64,000 nucleotides of DNA, taken from Rhodamnia argentea (taxonomy: Eukaryota; Streptophyta; Magnoliopsida; Myrtales; Myrtaceae). Both the position numbers and the translations under genes were made by a program. Below, in pieces: positions 1 through 11,324 of the stretch. The notes below the pieces were generated by a model that worked only from the letters and a program-made list of their open reading frames with translations, was not told the origin of the DNA and did no database searches. Where the stretch lies: positions 1,612,001-1,676,000 of the forward strand of contig NC_063150.1 of assembly GCF_020921035.1 (NCBI RefSeq). The letters run 5' to 3'. Within the stretch, counting starts at the first letter, position 1, and every line of letters begins with the position of its first letter.

Positions 1-747
1 CTCGAACTCGAGGTATTAAGAGGGATCGGTACACTGAATTTGGTCGGAATTGGGCCTGTTGTCCCGCTCCGTTTCTTAGACGCACAGAATGATAATTCTT
101 CTGATAAATCTTCCAGAGGCGACCTCTTTCGGGGCTCTGAGGATTATTTTCAGTGGTTGAATTCGAAGGAGGAAGCATCGGTAATTTATGTAGCCTTTGG
201 AAGCATGGCGACGCTATCGAAGGCGCAAAAGCGAGAAATGGCGTGCGGATTGCTAGAGACCAGCCGGCCATTCTTGTGGGTGATAAGGGAGAGCGATGGA
301 GATGATGATGAACTCATTCACAAAGAGGAACTAGACAAGATAGGAGTGATAGTCCCATGGTGCTCTCAAACCGACGTGTTGTCGCATCCTTCGATAGGAT
401 GTTTCCTCACTCACTGCGGGTGGAACTCGACACTCGAGAGCTTGGCGTGCGGCGTTCCAATGGTGGCATTCCCCCAATTTGGCGACCAGATGACGAACGC
501 GAAACTCGTCCAGGACGTGTGGAAGGTCGGGGTTCGAGTGTCCGAGATCAATGAAGAAGGCATTAACGTTGAGGGAGGCGAAATCAAGAAGTGCTTGGAA
601 TTGGTCATGGGAGGTGAAGAGATAGGTGAAGGAATCAGAAGGCATGCAAAGAAGTGGAAGGATTTGGCCATGGAGGCTTTCAAGGAGGGTGGATCTTCGG
701 ACAGAAATCTCAAGGCCTTTGTTGAAGAATTCTCAAAAGTAGATTAA
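1..747 (+). CDS. UGT75-like UDP-glycosyltransferase, 3' part (5' end outside the window)
   Basis: The reading frame is open from base 1 and stops at 745-747, giving about 248 residues of the C-terminal half of a family-1 plant glycosyltransferase. These enzymes move glucose from UDP-glucose to small acceptors such as flavonoids, apocarotenoids or hormones in the cytosol. The PSPG donor-binding box starts at base 358 (WCSQ), contains HCGWNS and ends in FGDQ; the final Gln is typical of UDP-glucose users. The protein matches the intact gene at 3525-4922 almost residue for residue, including the GDLF and FGS blocks, and ends in the same Val-Asp. The N-terminal acceptor half and catalytic His lie outside the window, so integrity of the whole gene cannot be judged. 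The exact acceptor is unknown. Confidence 0.9.
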   Translation, partial: LELEVLRGIGTLNLVGIGPVVPLRFLDAQNDNSSDKSSRGDLFRGSEDYFQWLNSKEEASVIYVAFGSMATLSKAQKREMACGLLETSRPFLWVIRESDGDDDELIHKEELDKIGVIVPWCSQTDVLSHPSIGCFLTHCGWNSTLESLACGVPMVAFPQFGDQMTNAKLVQDVWKVGVRVSEINEEGINVEGGEIKKCLELVMGGEEIGEGIRRHAKKWKDLAMEAFKEGGSSDRNLKAFVEEFSKVD

Positions 748-1379
748 TTCACGACAAAATGCAATATGTTAGCTTGAATTTATATGTTCGTACCGTTCTT
801 TAAATGTGCATGAATCTTTGGAAATTGTACCAATGTGAGTGGCATTATAGTTCATGTATGGATAAGGACAAATCTTATGTCGTGTACTAAAAGCGAAAAT
901 AAAAGAAGTTTGAACGAGCCTTGTTGATAGTGGTCAATTTCATTATTCCATTTATAACAGGTGAATTATTCGAATTTTGATGCTGCTGGTATATTGTTCA
1001 CTATTTGGATTGATGTTTTTCTAATTTGAGAAAAAGACATAAGTTCGGCAAGGGTCGCCGGCGATTGGCGACGACCGACGACCATCGAACGGAGACCGGT
1101 GACAAGCAGATGGCGACCTCGATCTACGACAGATGATTGGCGGACAGCGACTAATCGGCCAGATCCCGGCGAGCTCGAGGCTCGCCCGAGGCCTTCACAG
1201 TTTACAAACATTTTAGGTTCAAATTGAATGGGCTGAATATGGGTTTGCATCAAACCCCTATAACACCCATATAAACTTAGACTTTAACATTTCAACCATT
1301 TTTAACCCATTTTTAAACTTTTAAGTGACCCATATTTCACACGGGCCCACAAAAACTGTGTTAATAAATGAATTTCTGT
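748..1379. other. 3' flank of the first UGT and unassigned sequence
   Basis: The first ~170 bases resemble the 3' flank of the intact UGT at 4923-5090, including the block around TTGAATTTATATGTTCGT, so this is a shared transcribed 3' UTR or duplicated flank. An AATAAAA-type polyadenylation signal lies near 897. From ~1030 to 1200 the sequence becomes G/C-rich and repetitive (GGCGAC-type words) with no supported gene. Confidence 0.5.
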
Positions 1380-1730
1380 TGCCACTATTAAGGGCCGTGA
1401 AGGCCCTTACCCGTGATCGGTGAGGCCGCGGTGGCCTCTCCTGGGGCCTTCACGGGCCCTCCGACCCAGGGCGATGTGACTTGGGCGAGGCCTTCGCGGC
1501 CAGCAAGGGTCGTCACTCACCCTCACCAGCAAAGAAGAAAAGGAAAACAAAAAATCAAAATGCAAAAAACTAATACCATCTCATTCTCAACGATTTCCGA
1601 TCAAAATGGGTCGAATGGACTTAATTGGCAAAATGTAAAACAATTGAGGACTTAATTGTTAAAATTGAAAAGTTTAGGATTGAATTGACTGAAGTGCAAT
1701 AAATTTAGAGCTTTTTAGATAATTTTCCTT
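1380..1730. repeat. Truncated end of a Mutator-like non-autonomous element
   Basis: The right part (1620-1730) carries the words for 'tttaggattgaattg' and 'tttagagctttttagataattttcc', which recur at the right end of the element at 12919-13600 and, more loosely, at 27266-27818. A G/C-rich hairpin-prone core (1390-1510, 'gtgaaggccc' in both orientations) precedes it. No matching left terminus is visible, so I read this as a truncated copy. Confidence 0.45.
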
Positions 1731-1869
1731 ACAATTATTCGCAACATTTTGCCGATGATTGTGTATATATTGGTACTTGGACTTGGCTATTCTCAACGAA
1801 TGAACAAGGCCAGAAAATGAACAAACCCATGTAGAAATTCAAGGCCTAAACCTAAAATCACAAGTTAAT

Positions 1870-2703
1870 TAGGGTGCGCATGGTAGCACTTTTGGAAGGG
1901 AATTTCGCCTTCGGAAGTGCTTATGAAGTATAAATCTTTTTGGTAATCTAACTTCTGAAGGCGAAATCTGTTTAGTAAAAACTTTTACTTCTGAAAAAAA
2001 ATTTATACTTCTGAAGTGAATTCATTTTTGAAGTTATTTTTTCTCCAATTTGAGAAGTTAAAAAAAGTAGCTTATAAACTCAAGAAGTACTACTTGAACA
2101 AAAAAAAAAAAAAACTTACAAAGTGCTTCTCGCCTCACATTCTTTTCATTACGTTTTCACCCTCTTTTCGATGAGACCCGCCTCTACCAACTTCTATTGC
2201 CGCCCACCGCTAACCATCGACACCCACCACCCGCTAACCACCGCCGGCTACCGCCTGTGACCACTACCAACCGCCGACCATCGCTTGTCGCCTCCCACCG
2301 CCCTCCGCCGGTTGTGATCGCCGACCATCGCACGTTGTTGACCATGATCGCCGACCACCACCGCGGCCGCCCACTACCAACCACCGCCCTCTATAGGCCG
2401 TCGCCGCCGAGTTGCCTTCTTCGGGCACTGGAGTAAAAAATAAATAATATTTTTTAATAATAAAATTTATTTTTTTAAAGAAATTTTAAAATTTTAAAAA
2501 TAAAGTAGAAATTTTTTCATTGCCGATAATAATTCTTCATAGAAGATTTTCTGTTAATAATATTTTAGAAGTATAAATTTTTAACCGTTATCAAATGAAT
2601 TTCTATGATCAGAAATTAATTTATACTTTTGAGTAAAAATAAAAAAATTAACTTTTGATCAGAAATTAATTTCTGAAATAAAAGTGTTATCATGCGCGAC
2701 CTT
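1870..2703. mobile_element. hAT-like MITE with G/C-rich core
   Basis: The ends are inverted copies: left TAGGGTGCGCATGGTAGCAC, right (complement) AAGGTCGCGCATGATAACAC, followed on both sides by subterminal 'cttctgaagt / cagaaattaatttctg' words. The TAGGG terminus suggests a hAT-type non-autonomous element. The flanking 8-mers do not match, so no target duplication is readable. The flanks instead continue as a short inverted match (acaagttaa). The core at 2166-2440 is a C-rich run of CCACCGCC-type words that creates spurious ORFs on both strands. Confidence 0.6.
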
Positions 2704-3039
2704 TAACTTGTCTTTCAATTCTCTTCTTCTTCTACTTTTGTGGGGCAGAAGGTTTGGTCTGCCTGTTGATTTTCAGGGGCAGCCATGTTTGACTTTGACT
2801 TGCAAATTATGACGTACCGAATCGAGTGGTCTGACATAATGGGCACATCCCTAACATAAAAGCTTTTAAGTTGTTTAATAAAAATTTTATGAATTTCAAA
2901 TCTCACGACAAGAGCCTTTGACCATGTCGTACATGGAAAAACAGGTTAAAAAATGACAACGTCCCTCCAATAACGACACATTACTCAACATGATCCAACC
3001 AAATCAAATCCAACTCTTCCACGTAGTCGCCACTTAAGG

Positions 3040-3345
3040 CGTATATGAAAATATTTCTGAAGTAGAATTTCTACTTAAAAAATATGTTTGGAGCAGAAAT
3101 TCATTTAGTAACGTAACTTCTAAAACAAAAATTCGTTTGATTACATAACTTTATTTTTTTTACTTTTAGAACCTTTTTTTGCTTCAGAAGTAATTTTTAA
3201 GCCATTGAAAGAAGTGAAAAGAAAAAAATTACTTCCCTCCAAGAGTAGAAAAATCAACTTTCGCTCAAAGAACGAAGTACTAAAATTAACTTCCGGCCGA
3301 AAATTGATTTCTAAAGTAAAAGTGTTGCCATGCACGTCCTTACCC
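3040..3345. mobile_element. Second, shorter copy of the TAGGG-type MITE
   Basis: The right end (complement AAGGACGTGCATGGCAACAC) and the subterminal words 'ttctgaagtagaatttctac', 'gaaattcatt' and 'aaaattgatttctaaag' match the family at 1870-2703. It lies 180-480 bases upstream of the intact UGT start codon, between the promoter-proximal segment and the more distal duplicated upstream segment (2860-2960). The left end is diffuse. Confidence 0.45.
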
Positions 3346-3465
3346 AGTAATTGACTTCATCCGGCAAATTTGCGATTGACATCATTCATCATAATGTGAT
3401 CATACAATATGAAACTTCAACTTAAATGTTGACTGATCCTATGTTGAAGACGAGGCATGTCTTTC

Positions 3466-3472
3466 TATATAA
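3466..3472 (+). promoter_or_regulatory. Probable TATA box of the intact UGT gene
   Basis: TATATAA lies 53 bases before the ATG at 3525. The surrounding block (roughly 3450-3515) is also found upstream of the UGT pseudogene near 14006-14072, with GATATAA in place of TATATAA, so it belongs to a duplicated promoter. Assignment rests on position and motif only. Confidence 0.55.
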
Positions 3473-3524
3473 CCTCTTCCATGTCGTCGTCATTTCTGCA
3501 CTTCGCTAGCTAGCTCCTATAATC

Positions 3525-4922
3525 ATGGCGCCTCCCCACTTTCTCCTCGTGGCGTTCCCGAGCCGAGGCTCTATAAACCCGGCCCTCCAGCTAGCCGAGC
3601 GCCTCGCACGCGCCGGCAGTCGCATTACTTTCTTCACCACCGTGTTTGCCCGCCGTCGCATGATCGATTCGGTTTGCCTTGAAGGTGTAACCTTCGCCAC
3701 GTTCTCCGACGGCTACGACAACGGGTATCAGCTAGGGGATGACGCCGAGCGCTTCATGGCTGAGCTGAAGCAGCGGGGGTCGGAAGCTCTTAGAGGCCTC
3801 ATCGAGCTTAGTTCTGGACGAGGCCTCAGGTTCACGTGCGTACTCAACACGGTGCTCCCTTGGGCTGACCACGTCGCTCGTTCCCTTCGGATCCGATCGG
3901 TTCTCGTTTGGATTCAACCGGCGACTGTGTTCAGCATATACTACCATTACTTCAATGGCTATGAGGACGTGATTAAGAACGTTACAAGCCAAAGCCGCGA
4001 TTCGACGTCGCTAATACGATTGCCCGGCCTACCACCGCTGACCAACCGCGACGTCCCCTCCTTTTTCAACCTCGAAAACAAGTATGCCTTTGGTCTCCCT
4101 CAAATGCAAAGCATATTCGAGCAGCTTAAAGAGGGGGATAATCCAATCGTAGTACTTGCGAACACCTTCGATGCTCTCGAACTCGAGATATCAAGGGCGA
4201 TCGGCACGCTGAATTTGATTGGAATCGGACCCCTTGTCCCGTTCCGTTTCCTAGATGCGCAAACTCATAATTCTTCGGATAAATCTCCCAGAGGCGACCT
4301 CTTTCCGGGCTCTGGGGATTATGTTCAATGGTTGAATTCAAAGGAGGAAGCGTCGGTAATTTACGTGGCCTTTGGAAGCATAGCGAAGTTCTCGAATGCG
4401 CAAAAGCGAGAAATAGCGCGCGGATTGCTGGAGGCCGGCCGGCCATTCTTGTGGGTGATGAGAGAGAGCGACGGAGATGATGACGAACTCATTTACAAAG
4501 AGGAATTAGACGAGATAGGAGTGATAGTCCCGTGGTGCTCTCAAACCGAGGTCTTGTCCCATCCTTCGATAGGGTGTTTCTTCACTCACTGCGGGTGGAA
4601 CTCGACGCTCGAGAGCTTGGCCTCCGGCGTTCCGATGGTGGCATTCCCTCAATTTACCGACCAGATGACGAACTCGAAGCTCGTCGAGGACGTGTGGAAG
4701 GTCGGGGTTCGAGTGTCCGAGATCGATGAAGGCGGCATTAGGGTCGAGGGAGGTGAAATCAAGAAGTGCTTGGAAATGGTCATGGGAGGTGGCGAGAGAG
4801 GTGACGAAATTAGAAGGAATGCAAAGAAGTGGAAGGGTTTGGCCCTGGAGGCTTGCAAGGAAGGTGGATCTTCGGACAAAAGTCTCAAGGCCTTTGTCGA
4901 AGAATTCGCTAAAGTAGATTAA
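3525..4922 (+). CDS. UGT75-like UDP-glycosyltransferase, intact frame but catalytic His replaced by Ser
   Basis: A single exon encodes 465 residues, the normal length for family-1 plant UGTs; the start context AATCATGG and homology to the gene at 24935 fix the start. The closest named relatives are UGT75 enzymes (crocetin, flavonoid and anthocyanin O-glucosyltransferases) acting in the cytosol. The PSPG box spans residues 337-380 (WCSQ...HCGWNS...FTDQ) and is fully conserved, with a terminal Gln for UDP-glucose. In the N-terminal domain, however, the usual GHINP motif reads GSINP: residue 16 is Ser (TCT), where the family has the catalytic base His. The second intact gene and the remnant at 20490 both keep His. 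The rest of the frame is open with normal UGT blocks, so this is either a very young loss of function, a changed activity, or a binding-only protein. A TATA box and duplicated promoter lie upstream. The substrate cannot be read from sequence. Confidence 0.93.
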   Translation: MAPPHFLLVAFPSRGSINPALQLAERLARAGSRITFFTTVFARRRMIDSVCLEGVTFATFSDGYDNGYQLGDDAERFMAELKQRGSEALRGLIELSSGRGLRFTCVLNTVLPWADHVARSLRIRSVLVWIQPATVFSIYYHYFNGYEDVIKNVTSQSRDSTSLIRLPGLPPLTNRDVPSFFNLENKYAFGLPQMQSIFEQLKEGDNPIVVLANTFDALELEISRAIGTLNLIGIGPLVPFRFLDAQTHNSSDKSPRGDLFPGSGDYVQWLNSKEEASVIYVAFGSIAKFSNAQKREIARGLLEAGRPFLWVMRESDGDDDELIYKEELDEIGVIVPWCSQTEVLSHPSIGCFFTHCGWNSTLESLASGVPMVAFPQFTDQMTNSKLVEDVWKVGVRVSEIDEGGIRVEGGEIKKCLEMVMGGGERGDEIRRNAKKWKGLALEACKEGGSSDKSLKAFVEEFAKVD

Positions 4923-5339
4923 TTCATGATGAAATTATATATGTTGGCTTGAATTTATATGTTCGTGCCGTCGTTTAGATGTGCATGAATTTTTTTAAAT
5001 GTTGTACTAAGTTAAGTGGCAACATCGTTGATGTATGGTATGGACTCTTATTTCGTGTACTAAAAGCATAACAGAAAAGAATTTTAAATAAGCCTTCTCG
5101 ACAGTTAGTCATTCTTTTAGTAGTCGATTTTATTATTCAATTTATAGGTGGAATTATTCCACTTTTATGCCGCTACCATCAAAACGTTATTTGCTATGTT
5201 GAGCGACATTTCTCAATTTAGGGAAAAATACATAGGAGGTCTGAAGTTTTCCAAACTGTTTGACCGGTTCCTGAGTGTCATTGTCCTTCGATATAAATAG
5301 TTCATTGTTTTTATAAGAGGGCAACAGCTTTTTTTAATT
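4923..5339. other. 3' flank of the intact UGT
   Basis: The first ~170 bases match the 3' flank of the UGT at 1-747, consistent with a shared 3' UTR in a tandem duplicate. The remainder is A/T-rich with no gene. Confidence 0.5.
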
Positions 5340-5970
5340 AGAGATAAGTATACTGGAAGTACTAAAACTTATCACTAAAGTGAAACGGCATCTTAAATCT
5401 TTTTTAAAGCTTTCAAAAAATACAATTAAGTCTTAATATTTGTTAAATTGGTGCAATCAACTTCTTCTGTTAACTCTATCCAAATTAACTAACAAAAAAT
5501 ACCGACTTGATTTTTTTATTATTTTCTCTATCCTATGTGGCGACGACGTTGCTATAATGGGAAACATGAAACTAAATCGATGTCGTCTTGATCCAAATAT
5601 GACTTTTAGTAGTAAAAATAAGCAAAACTTTAAAATAAAAAAAAAAGGAGAAACTCAAGTGGTTTTGCTGGCCTCATCGCTTCTGTTGCCGCCCCACTAT
5701 TGCCCAAAACGGCGGGATATAGTGGGGAAATGGTCGACAGACCCTGGTTAGTGGGCCGGCGAACCCTTGATAGATCGAGGCAAGGGTCACCTGGCCTAGC
5801 AAGAGCCAAAATCACTTCAATATTTTTCATTAGCCAAATTATATAAAATAATTGAAATAACTTGATAGCAATAATGTGATAAGTTTCAAAATTTAATTAT
5901 ACTTATTAAAAATTTTAAAATTTGATGGCATTTTCATACCAAACTTTGGGATTTTTATTACACTCTAGCT
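5340..5970. repeat. MITE-like repeat of the 'ataagt..actgaaagt' type
   Basis: The start (gataagtatactggaagtac) and the following 'ttcaaaaaatacaattaag' and 'ttggtgcaatcaa' words recur at 26524-26765 downstream of the second intact UGT. The far end (about 5860-5970) carries loosely inverted versions of the same words. Borders are approximate and no target duplication could be read. ORFs across 5440-5830 are by-products. Confidence 0.4.
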
Positions 5971-6194
5971 CTTTATATTAATAAGAAGCTCGTCTGTGCT
6001 GCCATTTTTGTGAAAGAAAAAATTGATTTTTTCACAAGGGAGGGAAAAGCCAGATGCAATCATAACCTTTGTGTCAGATTGAATGGTCAAAATTCAACGA
6101 CCGAGACATGTCCCGTTCAGTCAAAGGACATGACTTTAGATATGATGGAAGCGTGGCAGGGAAAGTTACGATGAGTCGTAGTCCCGTGTCACAA

Positions 6195-7463
6195 AAGCCA
6201 GTGAATTTTGTTGGTACCACACCTTTATGAAATTGTAAACTATTCTATAATTTACAAAATTAACAATTTTTTTAGTAATTTGTCAATTTTTATTTACGTA
6301 ATGAATACCAATGCTTCCAATATTCCATATTTCATTTAATATCATCAACGTAGATTAAAGTTAATTTCTAAATTTTGTTCAGTTTTTCAATTTGAGTTGC
6401 TTATCAAAGCTTCTCTTTCTTTTTAGTGTTTCAACCTCTCTTTATTATTAACAAACTTTTTTTTTTTATTTCCCATTAGCCACGCTTTAAATTTATCTAC
6501 TTTTTAAAGGAACTACCAACCCAATTTGCACCAATTAAGTTACCAACTAGGTTATGAACTCTCATTGGATTTACTTATCAAGTTTTCTTTTTTTTCCATC
6601 TGGCTACCCACTTTCCTTGCCTCTTACCTCCAATTTACTTTTCAATTGTGCCTTATGTTACCAACTATTATACGCAATTACCATTTTTTATTTAAGTGAT
6701 TTACCAACTTCTCTCCAACTAAATTATCTACCAACTTTTATTTGAGTTCATAACCAATGTCTATTTTGTTTTTTTTTTTCAATTAACAAATTTTCTGTTG
6801 GGTTATTTAACCAAGAATAGAGTTAGTAACTAGTAAGTCATTGGTACTTTTGGTGGCAAAAAAAAAGAGTCATTTGTACTTTCGTATAAATAGTATAAAA
6901 ATTATGTTGGATAAGAAAGTTAAATGAAAGTTGGGAAGCATAAGATAAGTTCTTTTTTTTTTTTTTGTCAGAGATAAGAAAAAATGATAATTTTAAAAAA
7001 GAACCAAATATTATTGGTAACTTGCTCAAAAATGAGTTAGCAATGCCAATTCTGCCGGTAATTTAATTGTAGCAAAGGGGTTGGAAAATAACGTAAATAT
7101 AAGTGGTAATTCAATATTAAGTTAGATAAATTATAAACAAACATATAGTCAGCTACTCAAATAAAAATTAGAGTCCATAATTAGTTAGCAACTTAATCTG
7201 AAAAAAATTGTTTAGTCACATAAAAAGAGTTAATAATTTTATATAATGATTTAAGATGTTGCTAAAAAAGATAAACAAAAATTTATAATAGATAAGAAAA
7301 AGGTTTTCTTTGTCAAAGATAAGAAAATATAGAAATTAAAAATTAAAAAAAGAACTTTGATAACAGATAAAGACATAAGATCTGGTAATGCAAAACCATT
7401 TGGTAACATGTTAAGAGAATAGTTAATATCTAAAAAGAGTTTGTAAATTTAGAAGTTGGTAAG
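6195..7463. repeat. Foldback array A, left T-rich arm and start of A-rich arm
   Basis: From 6200 to about 6800 the + strand is T-rich with recurring 'taccaac' and 'accaacttttatttgagtt'. From about 6840 to 7463 it is A-rich with the inverted words 'gttggtaa' and 'caaataaaaatt'. The two halves are diverged inverted copies, so the strand could fold back over more than 500 bases. The same left end (acacctttatgaaattgtaaactattctataattt) is recognisable at about 16225-16265. The A-rich arm resumes at 12031 after the copia element at 7464-12030, so the copia element was inserted into the array. No coding capacity was found. Confidence 0.6.
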
Positions 7464-8179
7464 TGTTAAAATATATATCGAATTTGAACCCGAAATGAAG
7501 ATTTAAAAACTCCGAATCAGATATTTCTTATTTTGCTTGATATCTACTTTGGTTCTCTAGATTGTCGACAAAAGAAAGAGAATATCAAACTTGGACTTTT
7601 GATATACACGAAAATCATATTCCCGAATTGGAGTCCCAAAAAAAAAAAAAAAAAAAACGGCAGAATAGGAAACTTAAACATGTTTCGGTCAACTTGGGCT
7701 TAGTTGATCACTGTGGAATTGCCTTCTTTGATTCGGGCAGTGGGCATATTTATATTCTCAAGGTTTGTGCTGTTGGACGTGAGGACGAAAAAAAATTCTT
7801 GAAGCCGTTTTCTTCTCGAGTGCTTGGCGGTGAACATTCTCGTGAAATTAGATTAAGTATTCAAGTGTCAAAGTTAATTAAATCTTAGAGTGAGATTTGC
7901 ATTTAATTCATTCGTGAGATTGAGAGATTATTTCGTGAGAAATTTTGAGGCTAAACACTTTATGAGTTATTTGATGTAATTAGGACTGGAAAACACAGAG
8001 AGTGTTTGAGTGACTCAAACGTGATTTGTAATTTCTACTTATCGCTTGATCTATAGTGAAATTCGTTCTTGCTCTCCCGTCGGCGAAGATCTCTACGACC
8101 GAATCACGTACATCCGATGTCCGATATATTTTCTTGTTTTGTCTATTTTATTGTTGAATCGCTTGTTTTCGTCCAAAGA
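7464..8179 (+). repeat. 5' LTR of the copia element
   Basis: It begins TGTTAAAATATATATCG and ends next to the primer-binding site. It aligns throughout with 11325-12030. Its last bases read CCAAAGA where the 3' LTR has CACAACA, so the terminal dinucleotide has mutated. It contains a poly-A run near 7631-7649. Confidence 0.8.
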
Positions 8180-8180
8180 A

Positions 8181-8193
8181 TTGGTATCGGAGC
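8181..8193 (+). other. Primer-binding site (initiator tRNA-Met type)
   Basis: TTGGTATCGGAGC directly follows the 5' LTR. This is the usual Ty1-copia priming sequence (canonical TGGTATCAGAGC) with one change. Confidence 0.8.
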
Positions 8194-8239
8194 AAGGCTT
8201 GCTTGAGTTGAAGCGAATCAACGGCCATAGAAGAAGTTA

Positions 8240-9680
8240 AAGTGAAATTTGATAAATTTGATGGGAAGGACTTTTGTTTTTGGAAGATACAGATTGATTA
8301 TTATTTGTATAAGAAGAAACTATGTTCTTAAAATATAGCAAAGAATCAAGCCAAGTAACGCCCTAAATAACTTTCGAAGCGATCTAACTGTACTTCGGTA
8401 CCTATGGACACATCTAATCTTAAGTGGCCTAATCATTACTCCCAATCAGACTGCTATGCGATGCGCAAGCACGTTGAAATGGTCGATGCGGTGCCAAACC
8501 GTATTCCTTCCTGGGTTATAACTGTAGTCGATCTAGGAAGCACTGTTCTTGGTCTTGGAAAACTTGGGACAAAAGTCATTTATCTGTGCAGCCAACTAAT
8601 TCCTCAGTTTTCTAGGGGCTTTTACGTGGATCCTACTTCCTCATCCACAGGATTTGGTCGGTTGGCGTTTTCTCATCACGAGGAGTTGACTACGAGAAAA
8701 AGGTGGCACAGGAGGCGTCCACAAACACCAATGAACTACCAATAGGACACTGCGACATGACTGGATGGTAAAGGACACCAAGGTCAACACCAGGGAAAAA
8801 AACTACAACGACGGGAAACTTGTGAGAATTGGACTAAGAAGCAAGATTGTTGGTGCATGACTGGATTGCAAGCTAGATGTACTCTTGTTTAGGGAGAAAT
8901 CAGAGTCGATGAAGCAACCTGATAGAGAATTGTTGGATAGACGAGCAATGGGTATTATTCGGCTGACGTTGACTCGTAACGTCACGTTTAATATCGTGAA
9001 GGAGAAGATTAATGCGAGTTTGATGAAAGACTTGTCAAATATATAAGAGAAGCCATCCGAAATCAACATGATCTATTTGATACTACGTTTGTTTTATTTA
9101 AAGATGAGCGAAGGTATGTCGATTGTTAATCATGTCTATGAATTCAACGTGATCATTAATCAATTGAGTTCAATTAATACTGACTTTGAAAACGAGGTAT
9201 GTGCTTTGATTATATTATCCTCATTATCTGGTAGTTGGAATACTATTATTACTGCTGCTAGTAATTCCTCTAGGTCGACAAGTTTGACGTTTGATGGGAT
9301 TCGAGATGTAATTCTGAGTGAGGACATCCGTATAAGAGAATTTAATGAATTTGTATATACTGCTTTACTAAGTGAAAATAGAGGAAAAAATGGAACTCGT
9401 GTTAGCAGAAGTAGTATAAACATGAACAAACGTAGTTAGTTTAGGACCGATGGTGCTATCTGTTGGAATTATGGTAAGAGAGAACATCTTATAAGGGATT
9501 GCCTTAAGCTGAAAAATGACAAGAATAAAGGACCTAGAATTGAATATGCGGATGATGTTGCAGCTGTAACTAACGGTAATTCGGATAATGCTGATTTTGT
9601 CTTATCCGCCACTGAGGATTTGTCTTTTGACGAATTGAATTATGGATTCTGGTTGTTCTTTTCATGCTACGCCAAATAGG
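8240..9680 (+). pseudogene. gag remnant of the copia element, with an unrelated ~550-base segment
   Basis: Gag begins near 8240 (KFDGKD.CFWK, the conserved start of copia gag) and is cut after the KKKL block near 8325. Homology resumes at about 8895 (LDRRAMGIIRLTL) and continues through KMSEGMSIVNHVYEF and ALIILSSLSGSW to about 9430, then to a decayed zinc knuckle near 9454-9495 reading CWNYGKREHLIRDC, in which the second Cys is Tyr. Stops interrupt the frame near 9043 and 9437. The segment between about 8330 and 8890 does not look like gag, and I could not identify it. It includes an open stretch at 8404-8742 with no recognisable family. Confidence 0.7.
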
Positions 9681-10027
9681 AACTAATTTATTACTTATTA
9701 GTATACGGATAGTAGTAAAGTGCAGTTAGGGAACAATGCTAAATGCGATATTGTAGGTGTTGGCAATGTTAGATTCAGAATGTATTATGGTATTATGAGG
9801 ACATTGACTGGAGTTGGATATATTTCGGAATTGTAGAAAAACCTTATTTCCTTGAGTGCCCTAGATTCAGCCGAGTGTCGATATTCTTTAGAATGCAGAG
9901 TTTTGAAAATTATTCGATGTGCCTTCGTGATAATGAAAGAAATTAAGTATAATGGCATGTATGAGCTTCAAGATGAGACAGTGATAGATTTCGCTACGAA
10001 GACGTCGAATGCATTTGTTCGAGAGTC

Positions 10028-11100
10028 CGAATTGGGCATATGCGTCTTGGGCACATTAAAGATAAAAGCCTGAAGGTTCTAAGTGAAAGAAATTTATTAT
10101 GTGGTTATATTGTCGACAAATTGAGTGTATGCATGCGATGTGATTTAGTTCAACGACGAAAAGTGCAGTTTAATGTAGCTGTCAAAGAAACCACGAAAAT
10201 TACAGAATTACTTTACTTGGACGTTCGTAGTTCGTCGCAATTTCCTTTGAGGAAGAGTGTCAGATTTATTTTAACGGTTGTTGATAACTACTCGAGGAAG
10301 ACCTAGGTGATTATGTTTTGATTCTATGGTCATGATCAATCAGTTAAGAGCTTTGATTGAAAAGGAGACTAGTAAAACGATCAAGCATGTACGGACTAAC
10401 AAAAGCATAGAGTTTTACTTTGAGCTGTTAAATGAATTCTGCATGAAAGAAGGCATACTGAGACATTGCACTAGTGCTAGTGAATCACAACATATTGCAA
10501 AGTTGATGAGTATAACATTACTAAAGACGGCTTACAAAATGCTCTCTAGTGCTGTTATGGCTAGGAGATTCCTAGAGGATGCACTTAGTAGAGTGAGCTA
10601 CCTAGTGAATAGATCCAAATCGACTATGATTGGATGTCAGACTCCCGAAGAAGTGCAGTCGGGTAACGTTGCTGATTATTTTGTTATTAGAATATTTGGT
10701 TGCTTTTGTTATGTTCGAGCTAATGATGGTAAGCTCGATGGAAGGGTAAGAAAGTGCATGTTTCTAGGCTATGCACAAGATCGGCGTGGTTATCGATTGT
10801 GGTGCTCGGAATTAAATTCACCTATTATCAGCAGAGAAGTTACATTTGACGAGTCTCCTATACTTCTGGCTAGAAGTGATTATAGTAGTGTCCATACGGA
10901 TCCGGACGGTGTTCGGCTTAAGGTGGAGTTGCAATTAGAAACTCCTCGGATAGCAAGTACTAACGAAGTAATCGACATAAATAGTTTTTGTCGCGAGGTG
11001 GAGCTCATAGAGCTAACGGTTGTTATAATTGCTGATATTGACAAGGTACATTTATGGTCTCCTGACATATATGAATGCAATAATGATTTTATTTATCTAT
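10028..11100 (+). pseudogene. Integrase remnant of the copia element
   Basis: Pieces of integrase are readable: RLGHIKDKSLKVLSE and CMRC of the His/Cys zinc-binding domain, a LYLDV and VVDNYSRK region around the first two catalytic Asp positions (about 10210-10300), a corrupted third catalytic block, and the C-terminal RIFGCFCYVRANDGKLD...KCMFLGY block at about 10690-10780. Frameshift and stop at about 10303-10320. Reverse transcriptase and RNase H, which should follow, are missing. Confidence 0.75.
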
Positions 11101-11324
11101 GGTAGATGAGCTTATATCGGAAAGTCCTTGTGAAGCGCTTAAATGTGCATATGCAATTGGTGTTCTGATGAGGTTTGCGGTTATAGCGAAGTTCAAGTGC
11201 AGCTTGGACTTGGAAGATATCTATGGTGGTTGAGCCCATGGAAGCTGTGGGGTGTAGCAATGTAGCTTGAATTTTTTAGCAAAGCGATTGTGACTTGGCT
11301 CAAACTTTGAGTCAAAGTGGAGAT

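Noticed and set aside
2184-2436. Pro/His/Arg-rich frames on both strands
   Set aside because: They lie in the C-rich core of a MITE; simple CCACCGCC-type words give open frames in several phases.
8404-8745. 113-codon frame inside the copia element as a captured gene
   Set aside because: Open, but no recognisable family, and part of a block whose origin is unclear. It is kept only as part of the gag-interruption finding.
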